A stretch of DNA of 64,000 nt, taken from positions 186,001 to 250,000 of the forward strand of contig NZ_BDDE01000019.1 in the NCBI RefSeq assembly GCF_008327685.1, given 5' to 3'. The DNA comes from Actinomadura sp. K4S16 (GTDB lineage Bacteria > Actinomycetota > Actinomycetes > Streptosporangiales > Streptosporangiaceae). The notes beneath the pieces are model-generated. The model was given only the letters and a program-made list of their open reading frames with translations. It did not search any database and was not told where the DNA came from. Each line of letters begins with the position of its first letter. Positions within the stretch are counted from its first letter, which is position 1. Shown one piece after another: positions 49,563-59,309 of the stretch. The position numbers were made by a program, and so were the translations under genes.

Positions 49563-50939
49563 GTGACCACTTTGTCGATCGATCTGCCGCTGGTCGTGGA
49601 GCGGGACGCACCGGAGCCGATGAGCGCGCAGCTCGTCGGGCAGTTGCGCGCCGCCATGGGGGAGGGACGGCTTGCCGCGGGCGAGCGGCTTCCGTCCAGT
49701 AGGGCTCTGGCGGGGCTGCTGGGGGTCAGCCGGACGGTCGTGACCGAGGCCTACGAGCAGCTCTACGCGGAAGGCTGGCTGGAAGGGCGGCATGGGTCCG
49801 GCACGTATGTGACTGAGGGTGTCGCCGCCGCGCCTATGCCGAAGCCCCAGGTGGTGGAGAGGGAGCCAGTACGGAGGGCTGCGGCCCCACATGAGATCGA
49901 CCTGCGGCCCGGTCTCGCCTGGATCGGGGCTCTGGACACGCCGGCGTGGCGCAGGGCATGGCGGCTGGCTGCGGGGATGCCGCCGCAGCAGCGTCAGGAT
50001 CCGCATGGGCTGCCTGGTCTAAGGGAGGCGCTCGCGGATTACATAAGGCGTAGCCGCGGTGTGGCGTGTCCTGTGGACGGGCTTCTGGTGACGCGGGGAG
50101 CGACGAACGGGCTCGATCTGCTTGCCGCGACCGTCCTCCGCCCCGGGGATCGGGTCGGTGTGGAGGAGCCCGGCTATGGCAGGGCACGCGCGGTGCTGAA
50201 TGGACGTGGGGCCGAAATCGTTCCCTGTCCTGTGGACGAGCACGGCCTCATCACCGACGACTTGCCCGATGACCTGCGCATCGTCTATACGACGCCTTCG
50301 CACCAGTTCCCCATGGGCGGCGTGCTGCCCGTCCCGCGCAGGCAGGCTCTGCTGGCTTGGGCGCGGCGCAATGGGGCGCTCATCGCCGAAGACGACTACG
50401 ACGGGGAGTTCCGCTACGACGTCGCGCCTCTGCCCGCCCTCTATGGCCTGGACCCGGAGGTCGTCGTCTACCTGGGCACGACCGCCAAGATCCTCACCGC
50501 GGACATGGGCGTCGGCTGGCTGGTGGGGCGTCCCGACCTGGTGGCGGAGGTGGCGCTCCGGAGGGAGGAGCTGAACGACCGCACCGCCGTGGTCCCGCAG
50601 GACGCGTTGAGGCTCCTCCTGGAACGGGGTGACCTGGATCGGTACGTCCGCCGCATGCGCGCGGAGTACGCCCGGCGCCGCGACGTGGTCGTGCAGGCGC
50701 TGGGCGGTCTGCCCCTGCGCGGCGACACGGCCGGCCTGCACCTGGTGGTGGACGTCCCGGAGCCGGCGGCCTCGCGCGCCGCGGACGAGGCGGCCCGGCG
50801 CGGCGTCCTGGTGGAGACGCTGACCCGCCACCACGCGGGCCCGGTGCGCGCCTCCGGCCTGGTGATCGGCTACGGCTCCGCCGCGACCCTCGCCGAGCTG
50901 CGCAAGGGCTGCGAGATCGTCCGGACGCTGGTCGGGTAG
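49563..50939 (+). CDS. MocR-type regulator (GntR HTH plus aminotransferase fold)
   Basis: A 458-residue MocR/PdxR protein. Residues 20-85 form a GntR winged helix (LAAGERLPSSRALAGLLGVSRTV and GSGTYVTEG); from about 105 on it is a fold-I aminotransferase. The PLP lysine is expected in YLGTTAKILTADMGVGW (Lys after TTA), with EDDYDGEFRYD providing the PLP Asp. MocR proteins sense vitamin B6 or amino compounds. GTG start; the operator lies between it and the divergent flavoprotein gene. Confidence 0.93.
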   Translation: MTTLSIDLPLVVERDAPEPMSAQLVGQLRAAMGEGRLAAGERLPSSRALAGLLGVSRTVVTEAYEQLYAEGWLEGRHGSGTYVTEGVAAAPMPKPQVVEREPVRRAAAPHEIDLRPGLAWIGALDTPAWRRAWRLAAGMPPQQRQDPHGLPGLREALADYIRRSRGVACPVDGLLVTRGATNGLDLLAATVLRPGDRVGVEEPGYGRARAVLNGRGAEIVPCPVDEHGLITDDLPDDLRIVYTTPSHQFPMGGVLPVPRRQALLAWARRNGALIAEDDYDGEFRYDVAPLPALYGLDPEVVVYLGTTAKILTADMGVGWLVGRPDLVAEVALRREELNDRTAVVPQDALRLLLERGDLDRYVRRMRAEYARRRDVVVQALGGLPLRGDTAGLHLVVDVPEPAASRAADEAARRGVLVETLTRHHAGPVRASGLVIGYGSAATLAELRKGCEIVRTLVG

Positions 50940-50943
50940 CGGG

Positions 50944-51690
50944 TCAGTTCGACAGGGCGCTCGGCCCGACGGGCACGGGCTCCGACGCGGGGTGCAGCGG
51001 TCCGGGACGCGAGGCCGGCGCGTCGTTCTGCGGAGTGCGGACGGGATCGGACGACCGGACGGGCTCAGGCGTGCGGGGCCGCGGCGCCACGAGCCGGGGG
51101 CCGGTGGGGGTTCCGGGGAGGCGGGGCTTCGGGATGGGGGCGACCGGGGTGTCGGGTCCGGTGATGCGCCGGACGTCGATGGCGCCGGGGTCGGGCCGGT
51201 CCAGGAGCGGCACCTGGGACGCGCCGTAGTGCCCGCCGCGCGCCCATTCCTTGCGGTTGCGCTGCGCGTGGTACGACTGCGGGGACGGGAGCGGGGGTCC
51301 GGCGGGCCAGCGCCGTGCGACTCCCCATGCCTCCAGCCACTGGACGATGGCGTCGATGCCGGCGAGCGGAGATCCGGTGAACGGCGACCGCGACTGGGCC
51401 ACCACCATGATCTGCGCGCAGACGCGGCCCTCCCGCCCGAGCGCGCCGCCGAGCAGCCGGGCGGCGCGGGTGATGGGCAGGAGTTGGACGATCTCGCCGG
51501 TGCCGGGGTGCCACACCAGGTGGGCGGGCCGGTCCTCCTTCAGCAGGTCGGCGGCCACCGAGCGCGCGGAGACGGTGTGCGGGTCGTGCTCCTCGGCGCA
51601 CCAGACGGCGCGCGGGGCACCTCCTCGCAACGCTCCGCCGTCGTTTCGCGCCGGCATGCGGCCGGCTCCTGGCAGCCATGCGTCTGCCAC
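50944..51690 (-). CDS. Actinomycete protein of unknown function, possibly amidase-like
   Basis: A 248-residue protein. The first 160 residues contain EEHDPHTVSARSVAADLL, VWHPGTGEIVQLLP and GREGRVCAQIMVVAQ ... WLEAWGVARRWP. This order recalls PGRP/amidase-2-like endolysin domains of actinophages, but the zinc His residues cannot be assigned with confidence. The last 80 residues are Pro-rich and disordered. No signal peptide. GTG at 51690 follows GGGGGGA. It is convergent with the MocR gene, 4 bp away. Confidence 0.65.
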   Translation of the reverse strand: MADAWLPGAGRMPARNDGGALRGGAPRAVWCAEEHDPHTVSARSVAADLLKEDRPAHLVWHPGTGEIVQLLPITRAARLLGGALGREGRVCAQIMVVAQSRSPFTGSPLAGIDAIVQWLEAWGVARRWPAGPPLPSPQSYHAQRNRKEWARGGHYGASQVPLLDRPDPGAIDVRRITGPDTPVAPIPKPRLPGTPTGPRLVAPRPRTPEPVRSSDPVRTPQNDAPASRPGPLHPASEPVPVGPSALSN

Positions 51691-52095
51691 GGTGCGTCCC
51701 CCCAATCGGGCGGTCAGACCCCCGAGTGGTCAGTTACTTCTCTTGGTCAAGCGAGGACTCGTCCGTCCAGCCCGCCGCCTCAATGGGCGGGATGACGGCT
51801 GCCGACCCCTCGCGCCGGGTTTGATCCGGTCCGATTGGGTAGTGCAGACGGGCACCCCGCGTGTCCGAGCATTCCACCTTGTGTCACCTTTTTCCTCCCG
51901 GGTGTTCGGTCGAATCACTCACCTTGCGGGAAGAGGGGCGGAAGATGCCCGCGTCCGCGCAGGTCATCGCCGTCCCTGGAGATCGGATGACAAGCGGCTG
52001 GAAGTCGGCCGGAAGTGGCCGGGGCGTCACGGACCGCACGGCGGTACCCGGGTGGGGTTCACACCCCCGACCGAGCCGCGTTCTAATAATGGGTC
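51691..52095. other. Intergenic region, about 405 bp
   Basis: Between divergent genes. Frames here have no family likeness. No clear repeats or terminators; promoters of both flanking genes are presumably present. Confidence 0.45.
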
Positions 52096-53181
52096 ATGAC
52101 CGTTGACGCAGAACTGCCCGCCGGAGTGCCCGGTATCGACGTCCCCCGGCTGGCGGCCTGGCTGGCCCGCGAGCTGCCCGGATCGGGACGGATCACCGCG
52201 ATCGACCTGATCGCGGGCGGGCGGTCGAACCTCACGTACGGCATCACCCTGGACGGGGGCCGCCGCATCGTGCTGCGCAGGCCGCCGCTCGGCCACGTGC
52301 TGCCGACGGCGCACGACATGGGCCGCGAGTACCGCGTCCTGTCGGCCCTCGGCCAGGGGACCGCGGTGCCGGTGCCGACGACGCTGGCGTTCTGCGACGA
52401 CGAGGAGGTCATCGGCGCCCGCTTCTACCTCATGGACTTCGTCGAGGGCCGGGTCCTGCGCACGCGGGAGGACGCCGCCGACATCACGCCCGAGCAGGCG
52501 CGCGGCCTCAGCGACGCGCTTGCCGAGGCGCTCGCCGCGATCCACACGGTCGACGTGGAGAAGGTGGGGCTGGGCGACTTCGGACGTCCGAGCGGCTACA
52601 TGGCCCGCCAGCTCAAGCGCTGGGGCAAGCAGTGGGACAGCTCGCAGGAGGCCGTCCGCGCCACCGGCGCCGCCCGCGAGCTGCCCGAGTACGACCGGCT
52701 GGTCGCCCGGCTGGCCGAGCGGCTGCCGGCGGACGCCCCGGCGCGTCTCGTCCACGGCGACTTCCGGCTCGACAACGCGCTCGCCCGGCTGGAGCCGCGC
52801 CCGGAGATCGCGGCCGTCGTCGACTGGGAGATGTCGACGCTCGGCGACCCGCTGTCCGACCTCGGGCTGACGCTCGTCTACTGGGCGGAGGCCGCCGACG
52901 CCGAGCAGCTCCCGGTCGGCGCGACGATCACGTCCGCCCCCGGCTTCCTCACCCGCCGCGAGTTCGCCGGACGATACGCCGAGCTGACCGGGTTCGACCT
53001 GGCCGACCTCGACTTCTACGTCGCGTTCGCGTGCTTCAAGCTGGCGGTGATCCTGGAGGGCATCCACGCCCGCTATCTGCAGAAGGCGACGGTCGGTGAG
53101 GGCTTCGATCAGATCGGCGGCGGCGTGCCCGTCCTACTGGATCGGGCACACCGCACGCTCGACGCCGGCTCGGTCTGGTAA
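52096..53181 (+). CDS. Phosphotransferase-family kinase (ACAD10/11-like APH domain)
   Basis: A 361-residue aminoglycoside phosphotransferase-fold protein of the acyl-CoA dehydrogenase-associated branch. Motifs: GGRSNLTYGI as nucleotide loop, IVLRRPPLGHVLPTAHDMGREYRV with the ATP lysine region, VHGDFRLDN catalytic loop and VVDWEMSTLGDPLSDLG metal-binding Asp. Family members phosphorylate hydroxy-acyl-CoA or related small molecules; the substrate here is open. It ends nine bases before the convergent sigma factor gene. Confidence 0.92.
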   Translation: MTVDAELPAGVPGIDVPRLAAWLARELPGSGRITAIDLIAGGRSNLTYGITLDGGRRIVLRRPPLGHVLPTAHDMGREYRVLSALGQGTAVPVPTTLAFCDDEEVIGARFYLMDFVEGRVLRTREDAADITPEQARGLSDALAEALAAIHTVDVEKVGLGDFGRPSGYMARQLKRWGKQWDSSQEAVRATGAARELPEYDRLVARLAERLPADAPARLVHGDFRLDNALARLEPRPEIAAVVDWEMSTLGDPLSDLGLTLVYWAEAADAEQLPVGATITSAPGFLTRREFAGRYAELTGFDLADLDFYVAFACFKLAVILEGIHARYLQKATVGEGFDQIGGGVPVLLDRAHRTLDAGSVW

Positions 53182-53190
53182 GCCCCCCGC

Positions 53191-54678
53191 TCAGCAGCGG
53201 TAGGTGACGGTCGCCGAGGCGCCGGACGAGAAGTACACCGTGCCGGTCTGCTGGCCCAAGCAGAAGCCGGACGAGCGCGATACCCGCACGCCGCCGCTCT
53301 GGCCCGCGTCGAGGTGCCCGGAGCCGCCCGCCCGGACGGGCCCGGCCGTGCCGCTCACCTGCCAGTTCACCGGGCCTCCCACCGCCCTGACCGTGACGGT
53401 GCAGGAGCTGCCCCGGCCCATGTCGCACCCGCTCACCGACAGCGTGCCCGGCTTCGGCGGCTTCGGCGCGCTGGACGTGGGCGGCGCCGGCGGCTTGCTC
53501 GTCGGCGCCTCCGACGCGGTCTTGGACGCCGAAGGCGACGGCGACTTCGACGGCGACTTCGACTCGGTCGGGGAGGCGGTCGGCGACGTGGGGGACGTCG
53601 GGTCGGTCGGAATCGGCTCCGGCGCGGTCGAACCGCCGGGCGGGGTGCTGCCGCCGGGCGAGACGGGACCGGTCGCGGCCGCGTTCGTCCCGTCGTCCCC
53701 GCCGCCGAGCCACGCCATCGCGCCGCCGAACAGCACCAGGACGCCGACGCCCACCGCGGCGGCGGCGAGCAGCGGCGCGCGCCTCCGCGCGGGCGCGCGG
53801 TCCCGCGCGCGCGGCGCGGTCGGCTGGTAGGGGAGCGGCCAGCCGTACTCGTCGAACGGCTCGGTCCAGGCGGCGATGGCGCGGCGGTTCCCGGCCCGGT
53901 CCTCGGCGGTCGCGGCGGTCAGCACGTCCAGCCGCAGGTCGGCGGGGATCGCCGCGATCGGCAGCACCGACAGCAGCCGGTCCGGCGGCAGCGGCGGTGT
54001 CTCCCGCGCCCCGCACACCGGGCAGTTCTCCACATGCCGGACGAGCGCCGTGGACGTCTGCGGGGACAGCGGCCACGACTCGGTCAGCGCCGCGACGCTC
54101 GGGCAGTCCTTCCAGTGGTTCTGCGCGATGAGGGCCGCGTGCAGCGCGGCGGCGAGGTCCTCGCGGGCCTTCTCCGCCAGCGCGAGCGTCTCCTCCAGCG
54201 GCATGCCGAAGATGCCGGCCAGGTCCACCTCGTCCAGCTCGTGGCGGACCGACAGGTCGATCGCCTCGCGCTGGCGCCCGTTCAGCGCGGCGAGGGCGCT
54301 GTGCGCGAGCAGCCGGCGCTCCTCGCGGCGGGCGAGCTGCTCGGGGGTCAGCTCGTCCTCGGCCTCCGGCGCCTCCTGCCCGGTCTGCCGGTTCGGGCTG
54401 TCGCGGCGCCGCATGCACTCCTTGCGGGCGATCGCGTAGAGCCAGCCGCGCAGCCGGTCCGGCTCGGTGAGCCGGTCCACGTGCTCGCGGGCGGAGATGA
54501 CGGTGTTGCGCAGGGCCCCGGCCGCCTCGGTGCGGTCGCGCAGCAGGCCGTGGCAGTAGTCGAAGAGGAACGGCGCGTAGGTGTCGTAGACCTCGGTCAG
54601 CGCGATGACGTCCCCGGCTCGCAGCGAGTCCGCCAGCCTGAGGTCGTCATTCTGCGCGGCCCCTGGCTCACCGGCCAC
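53191..54678 (-). CDS. ECF sigma factor fused to zinc-finger anti-sigma, membrane helix and surface domain (copy 1)
   Basis: A 495-residue multi-domain protein. Residues 15-90 are sigma region 2 (YDTYAPFLFDYCHGLL, RLRGWLYAIARKECMRR) and 120-185 region 4 (LNGRQREAIDLSVRHELD). A zinc-type anti-sigma motif His215-x3-Cys219-x2-Cys222 follows, then a membrane helix at about 301-324, a Ser/Pro/Thr-rich stalk and a C-terminal beta domain with paired Cys. Fusion suggests control by membrane signals in the same chain, perhaps by proteolysis. GTG at 54678 follows GGGAGGG. Copy 2 lies next upstream. Confidence 0.88.
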   Translation of the reverse strand: MAGEPGAAQNDDLRLADSLRAGDVIALTEVYDTYAPFLFDYCHGLLRDRTEAAGALRNTVISAREHVDRLTEPDRLRGWLYAIARKECMRRRDSPNRQTGQEAPEAEDELTPEQLARREERRLLAHSALAALNGRQREAIDLSVRHELDEVDLAGIFGMPLEETLALAEKAREDLAAALHAALIAQNHWKDCPSVAALTESWPLSPQTSTALVRHVENCPVCGARETPPLPPDRLLSVLPIAAIPADLRLDVLTAATAEDRAGNRRAIAAWTEPFDEYGWPLPYQPTAPRARDRAPARRRAPLLAAAAVGVGVLVLFGGAMAWLGGGDDGTNAAATGPVSPGGSTPPGGSTAPEPIPTDPTSPTSPTASPTESKSPSKSPSPSASKTASEAPTSKPPAPPTSSAPKPPKPGTLSVSGCDMGRGSSCTVTVRAVGGPVNWQVSGTAGPVRAGGSGHLDAGQSGGVRVSRSSGFCLGQQTGTVYFSSGASATVTYRC

Positions 54679-54890
54679 GGGAACCCTCCCAGTCGAATTC
54701 GGTGTACTGATCTGCCCCGACGAGCCCCGACCCCCTGGTCGGCCGACTCGGTTGCCTGATCTTGCCACCAAGTTGCTGGAATTTCTCCCTTATGAGTGGA
54801 TTTTAGTGACGGATCCGGTACGCGCCGTATCCGTATCGCCTTGTGAGACGGCCCCTGCGGAGGAAAACGTGATCTAGGTCACTTTTCCGA

Positions 54891-56405
54891 TCAGCGCCCG
54901 CCCTGGCCGCCTCCGCCCCCGTTTCCGCCGTCCGGCGGGCACGACAGCGTGACGGTGCGCGCGTCGCCGTTGGAGAAGCTGACCGTTCCGGAACCCCCGG
55001 GCGGGTCGCAGACCCCGCTGACGCGCGCGTAGCCGACCTGCCCGCTGCGCAGCGTGCCGCCGCCGCTGGCGCTGAGACCGCCGGACGCGCCCGTGACCGA
55101 CCAGGTGGCCGTTCCGCCGACGGCCCGCACGGGGATGTTGCAGCTCCCCGGACCAGCGCCCTGGATCGTGCAGGAGCCGATCGAGAGCCGTCCGGCCTTC
55201 GGCTGGGTGCGGGTCGCGGTCGGACGGGCCGAGCGCGACGGCTCGCGCGTCTTCGTCGGGGTCGGCGTCGGCGAGGTGGTCGTCGGCGTCGGGGTCGCGG
55301 TCCGCGTGGGCGTGGGCGTGTCGGACGGCTCCTCGGACTCGGTCGGCGAGGACGGCTCGACGACGGACGCCGACGCCCCGCCCGAGGGCCCCTCCGCCGC
55401 CGTCCGCTCGCCGGACGAGCCGGACATCAGGTAGTACGCCGCGGCGACGACCGCGATGACGGCGGCGGCAGCGGCCAGCCCGGCCCACACCCCGCGCGAG
55501 CCGGAGCCGTCTCGGGGCGCCACGCGCACGGGTTCCTGCTCGACCATGCCGGGCCAGCCCCAGGCGTCGAACGGCTCGGCCGCGTGCGCGATGGCGTCGA
55601 AGTCGGGCGCCAGCGACGGGTCGGTGGCGGTCGCCATCACGTGCCCGCGCAGGTCGGTCGGCATCATCGCGACCGGCAGCACCTGCAGGAGCCGCGCCGC
55701 GGAGACGGTGCGGTCGCGCAGGGGACCGCAGATCCCGCAGCCCTCGATGTGGTGGACGAGCCTGCGGACGACCGGCGGCGGCAGCGGCCATCCGGCGTCG
55801 TCGGCGATCGCGGCGACCTCGGGGCAGGCGTCGCGTCCCGCACGGGCGATGTAGGCGGCGGCGAGCGCGTCGTCCAGGCGGGCGCGGGCCTCGGCGGTCA
55901 GCTCCGCGGCCTGCGCCGCGTCCATGCCGAGGACGCCGCCGATCTCGCCGGCGTCCAGGCCGTGCCGCAGCATCAGGTCGAGCGACTCGCGTTCGCGTCC
56001 GCGCAGGCCGGACAGCGCGCCGTGGACGAGCCGCCGCGCCTCCTGCCGCCGGGCGTGCTCCGCGTCGTCGAGGAAGCCGTCCTCGACCTCGGGCGCCTCG
56101 TGCCGCTGCGCGGGACGGTTCGGGTCGCGCAGCCGCCGCATGCACTCGTTGCGGACGAGCGCGTACAGCCAGCCGCGGAAGCGGTCGGGCTCGCGCAGGC
56201 CGGACACGTGCGCGTAGGCGGCGACGAGCGCGTCGTGGAGCGCGCCGGCCGCCTGTTCCTGGTCGCGCAGCAGCGCGTGGCAGTAGTCGTACAGGCGGGC
56301 CGCGTAGCGGTCCATGACCTGGATGAGGGCGCTCGGGTCGCCCGCCGCGAGCGTCCGTGCCAGACGCTCGTCGTCGGCGCGGTCGAGACTGGGCCAACCG
56401 GACAC
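54891..56405 (-). CDS. ECF sigma factor fused to zinc-finger anti-sigma, membrane helix and surface domain (copy 2)
   Basis: A 504-residue paralogue of the adjacent gene with the same order: sigma region 2 (MDRYAARLYDYCHALL, RFRGWLYALVRNECMRR), region 4 (LRGRERESLDLMLRHGLD), His219-x3-Cys223-x2-Cys226, a membrane helix near 310-330 (WAGLAAAAAVIAVVAAAYYLM), a Thr/Pro-rich stalk and a C-terminal Ig-like domain with Cys residues. The two differ strongly in stalk and outer domain, which suggests different signals. GTG start after GGGAGGAC. Divergence from copy 1 indicates an old duplication. Confidence 0.88.
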   Translation of the reverse strand: MSGWPSLDRADDERLARTLAAGDPSALIQVMDRYAARLYDYCHALLRDQEQAAGALHDALVAAYAHVSGLREPDRFRGWLYALVRNECMRRLRDPNRPAQRHEAPEVEDGFLDDAEHARRQEARRLVHGALSGLRGRERESLDLMLRHGLDAGEIGGVLGMDAAQAAELTAEARARLDDALAAAYIARAGRDACPEVAAIADDAGWPLPPPVVRRLVHHIEGCGICGPLRDRTVSAARLLQVLPVAMMPTDLRGHVMATATDPSLAPDFDAIAHAAEPFDAWGWPGMVEQEPVRVAPRDGSGSRGVWAGLAAAAAVIAVVAAAYYLMSGSSGERTAAEGPSGGASASVVEPSSPTESEEPSDTPTPTRTATPTPTTTSPTPTPTKTREPSRSARPTATRTQPKAGRLSIGSCTIQGAGPGSCNIPVRAVGGTATWSVTGASGGLSASGGGTLRSGQVGYARVSGVCDPPGGSGTVSFSNGDARTVTLSCPPDGGNGGGGGQGGR

Positions 56406-56565
56406 GAAGTCCTCCCGCGGGCTGTGCTCGGAATCCTCGTCCGGGCGTCCGGGACGCCGGGGACGGGCTGGAATATCTCAGAGGGAGCGGTTCGCTCTCC
56501 CGGCCCCGGTCGGTCGTCCGACCGGCGGCCGCCTCCCCGTCACGGGCCAGGGAGGGAAGAAGGTC

Positions 56566-56600
56566 GGAGGCCCGACGGCCCCGCTCCCCGTCGGGCCTCC
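56566..56600 (-). terminator. Terminator downstream of the VWA gene
   Basis: Perfect 13-bp inverted repeat GGAGGCCCGACGG / CCGTCGGGCCTCC with a nine-base loop, about 97 bp past the VWA gene stop on the minus strand, followed there by CTTCTTCC. Confidence 0.75.
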
Positions 56601-56696
56601 ACATAGATTGACGATCGACCCCCGCGCCCGGTTGACACCGAACGCAGGGAAATATCCAGAACTACCTGGCGCATCCGGAAGATCACCGAACGGTGA

Positions 56697-58979
56697 TCAC
56701 TGGATCCGGCGGGAGAGCATCCTCAGGAAGATCCGGGAGATCTCGCTGGGCGTCATGGCGACCTGCACGTTGCCGTTCGTCGCCGCGGCGATCTGCTCCA
56801 GCTCGTTCTTGTCCACGCCCTTGCCGAACCCGATCATGTTCACCTGGATCGGCTTGTTCGGGTCCTGCATGCCCTTCAGCTGCTTCAGCGTGTCCTGCAG
56901 CGACGGGCCGTCCGGGTCGTCGTTCTTCCCGTCGGTGAGCAGCAGGATCGAGTTGCCGAACTCGGGCTTGTAGGAGTCGTTCATCATCTTGTACGCGGCC
57001 AGCATGGTCCGGTACAGGCCGGTGTCGCCGTCCGACTTGGGCCTCATCTGGTTGAGCGTCGACAGGACGAGGCCGCGCCGCGTGGTGGACCCGATCCGGT
57101 CGCCGAGCGCGCCGATCGGCACCGTCTCCTTGTACGGCGTCTTGCCGTTCATGTTCGTCGAGAACAGCCACTGGCCGAGTTCGGTGTCGTTGGACATCAT
57201 GCTCAGCCCGCCCTGCGAGACCTGCGCGATGGCCTGGAGCCGGTTGACGTTCGGCCCGACCTTCTCGGCCATCGACCCGGACACGTCGATCAGCGTCAGG
57301 AGGCGCAGGCCGAGCGACAGCTTCGCCCACGCCTGCATGACCTTCGCGACGTCCTCGCTCTTCGGCGAGGGCAGCTGCCGCGGCCGGGCCGGGCTGACGC
57401 CGGCGGCCTGCCCGAACCCGGACGGCGCCTTGCCGTCGGCCGTCCGGAACCCGGCGTCGAGGACGTCCTTGCGGGTCGCCTCGGTCCGCATCGCCTGCTC
57501 GAGCAGGCGGGCGCCCTTGCCGCGCGCGTCGTCCTTGGTGGTGACGGCGAACGGGTAGTCCATCGAGAGCGTGCCCTCGATCGGGTACAGCGCCACCGCG
57601 GGCTCGGCCGGCTTGGTCCGGTTGTAGGCGTAGAGGGCCTGCTCCGACGACAGCGAGATCGGCTGCTTGCCGGTGCGGTCCTTGCGGAAGTGGTCGAACT
57701 CCGCCTTCGTGTCGGGGACGGTGCTCTCCCGGACGGTCCGGACGATGCCGGTGAAGATCGAGTCCCGGTTCGGGTCGTTGGCCAGCAGCGTGCTGGTGAC
57801 CATCAGGGAGCCCATGCCCGCGGCGTTCCGCATCGGGTCGGGCACGACGAGCCGCACCGTTCCGGCCGGGATCATCTGGTTCTTGGTCACCGCGCCGCCC
57901 GCGACGCCGCCGGCGGCCTTCAGCAGGTTGTCCCACGACGGGCTGGCGGTGATGCCCTGCTTCTTCAGCTGCGCCGCGAGCGTCTGCGGCAGCCCCACCA
58001 CGATCGGGCTCGAGGCCAGCGAGGTCTTGGTGGACACGACGCCGCTCTTGTCGCCGTTCTCGCCGCCGGACTGCGCCAGTGAGATCCACAGGGAGGAGTC
58101 GGGGATCCACACGTCCGGCCGGTCGTCCGCCACGGCCTGCCCGGACAGCAGCGTCGTCACCGACGACGGCTCGGTCCGCTTCACGGTGGCCTTGACGCAC
58201 TTGCCGTCGACCTTGTGCTTGCCGTCGTTGAACCGTCCGGCGGCCTTCTCCACGACCGGCGCGATGTCGGGCGCGGCCGCCACGGCCAGGTTCAGCGCGC
58301 CGTCCCCGGAGCAGCCGCCGCCGCTCTCGGCGAACGCGTAGACGCCCACGCCGAGCAGCAGCGCCAGGCCCACGGCGCCGGCCATCGGGCCGATCAGCGC
58401 GGTCGCGCTGCGCTTGCGCTTGCGGCGCCCGTACTCGTAGCCCCCGGACCCGCCGCCATAGCCGCCGGAACCCCCGGAACCGCCGCCGTAACCGCCGGAG
58501 CCACCAGAACCGCTGCCGTAACCGCCGGAGTCGCCGCGCCCGCCGGACCCGCCGAAGTACCCGGACTCGCCGCCGTCCGACCTGCTGATGGCGTCGTACT
58601 CGCTGTAGCCCGTCCCGGCCAGCGGCGACGCGGCGGGCCGGCCCTGCGGGGACCCGGTCCTCGGCTCCTCGCCGTACCGGCCGCCCCCGTAACCGCCCGA
58701 CCCGGACGCGGCGCCGTAGGGACCGGAGCCGTAGACCGGCTGCTCGGACGACTGCCGGGGCGTGAACCACTCGGGCGTCTCGCCGGACGCGCCCGGCGCC
58801 ATGCCGGGCGGCGCGCCCTGCGGGCCGGCCTGGGGCTGGGCGAGCGGCTGGCCCTGGCTGTCCCGTGCGCCGAACCAGTCGGACGACCCGTCGTTGGCCG
58901 GGCCGAAAACGGGCCTGGACGGGTCGTACCCGCCCTCACCCGGCCCCTCCGGGAAGTCATTGCGATGACGTCCGCTCAC
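56697..58979 (-). CDS. Substrate-binding and von Willebrand A domain membrane protein
   Basis: A 760-residue protein. Residues 1-185 are a low-complexity cytosolic region rich in Gly, Tyr, Ser and Pro, with SGGYGGG repeats just before a basic RRKRKR stop signal. A membrane helix (about 195-216) follows, then an extracellular periplasmic-binding-type domain (LNLAVAAAPDIAPVVEKAA, VWIPDSSLW) and a C-terminal VWA domain with the metal site in LIDVSGSM and ILLLTDGKND. Such proteins are known in actinomycetes but ligands are not. GTG at 58979 follows GAGGG; the frame is open 34 codons further upstream. Confidence 0.88.
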   Translation of the reverse strand: MSGRHRNDFPEGPGEGGYDPSRPVFGPANDGSSDWFGARDSQGQPLAQPQAGPQGAPPGMAPGASGETPEWFTPRQSSEQPVYGSGPYGAASGSGGYGGGRYGEEPRTGSPQGRPAASPLAGTGYSEYDAISRSDGGESGYFGGSGGRGDSGGYGSGSGGSGGYGGGSGGSGGYGGGSGGYEYGRRKRKRSATALIGPMAGAVGLALLLGVGVYAFAESGGGCSGDGALNLAVAAAPDIAPVVEKAAGRFNDGKHKVDGKCVKATVKRTEPSSVTTLLSGQAVADDRPDVWIPDSSLWISLAQSGGENGDKSGVVSTKTSLASSPIVVGLPQTLAAQLKKQGITASPSWDNLLKAAGGVAGGAVTKNQMIPAGTVRLVVPDPMRNAAGMGSLMVTSTLLANDPNRDSIFTGIVRTVRESTVPDTKAEFDHFRKDRTGKQPISLSSEQALYAYNRTKPAEPAVALYPIEGTLSMDYPFAVTTKDDARGKGARLLEQAMRTEATRKDVLDAGFRTADGKAPSGFGQAAGVSPARPRQLPSPKSEDVAKVMQAWAKLSLGLRLLTLIDVSGSMAEKVGPNVNRLQAIAQVSQGGLSMMSNDTELGQWLFSTNMNGKTPYKETVPIGALGDRIGSTTRRGLVLSTLNQMRPKSDGDTGLYRTMLAAYKMMNDSYKPEFGNSILLLTDGKNDDPDGPSLQDTLKQLKGMQDPNKPIQVNMIGFGKGVDKNELEQIAAATNGNVQVAMTPSEISRIFLRMLSRRIQ
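58441..58545. repeat. Gly/Tyr-coding microrepeats in the VWA gene
   Basis: Several imperfect copies of a unit coding GGYGGGSGGS in tandem. They lie in the cytosolic tail of the VWA protein and may vary in copy number. Confidence 0.6.
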
Positions 58980-59309
58980 GGCTGCCCTCGATTCACCTGA
59001 AACCCGCCGATGTTCCCCGGCACTGTAGTAGTACGCCCCAGAGGTTACAAAGGACTCAAAACTGATAATGACGCAGGTCATGAGCGTATGGCCTGACGAG
59101 CCTGGCAGTGTACGCCACCGTCACGCCCAGCGATCGAGGCGGTACAAGGGGAGGTGGATTATCCCGCACAGTGGGACATATGGACCCGCCGGCGGCCGGA
59201 TCCGGCCGCGACGCGACCGGGCCACTCCGCGACACGGCCGGGCCGTTATGCAACCCGGCCACACTCCCGGCACGCCCCGGCACTCCGCGCCCGGCGGCAG
59301 ACTTGAGGG
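58980..59309. other. Divergent intergenic region, 330 bp
   Basis: Between the VWA gene and the TrmH gene. The part near 59035-59080 is AT-richer and likely holds the VWA promoter. No other structure recognised. Confidence 0.45.
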
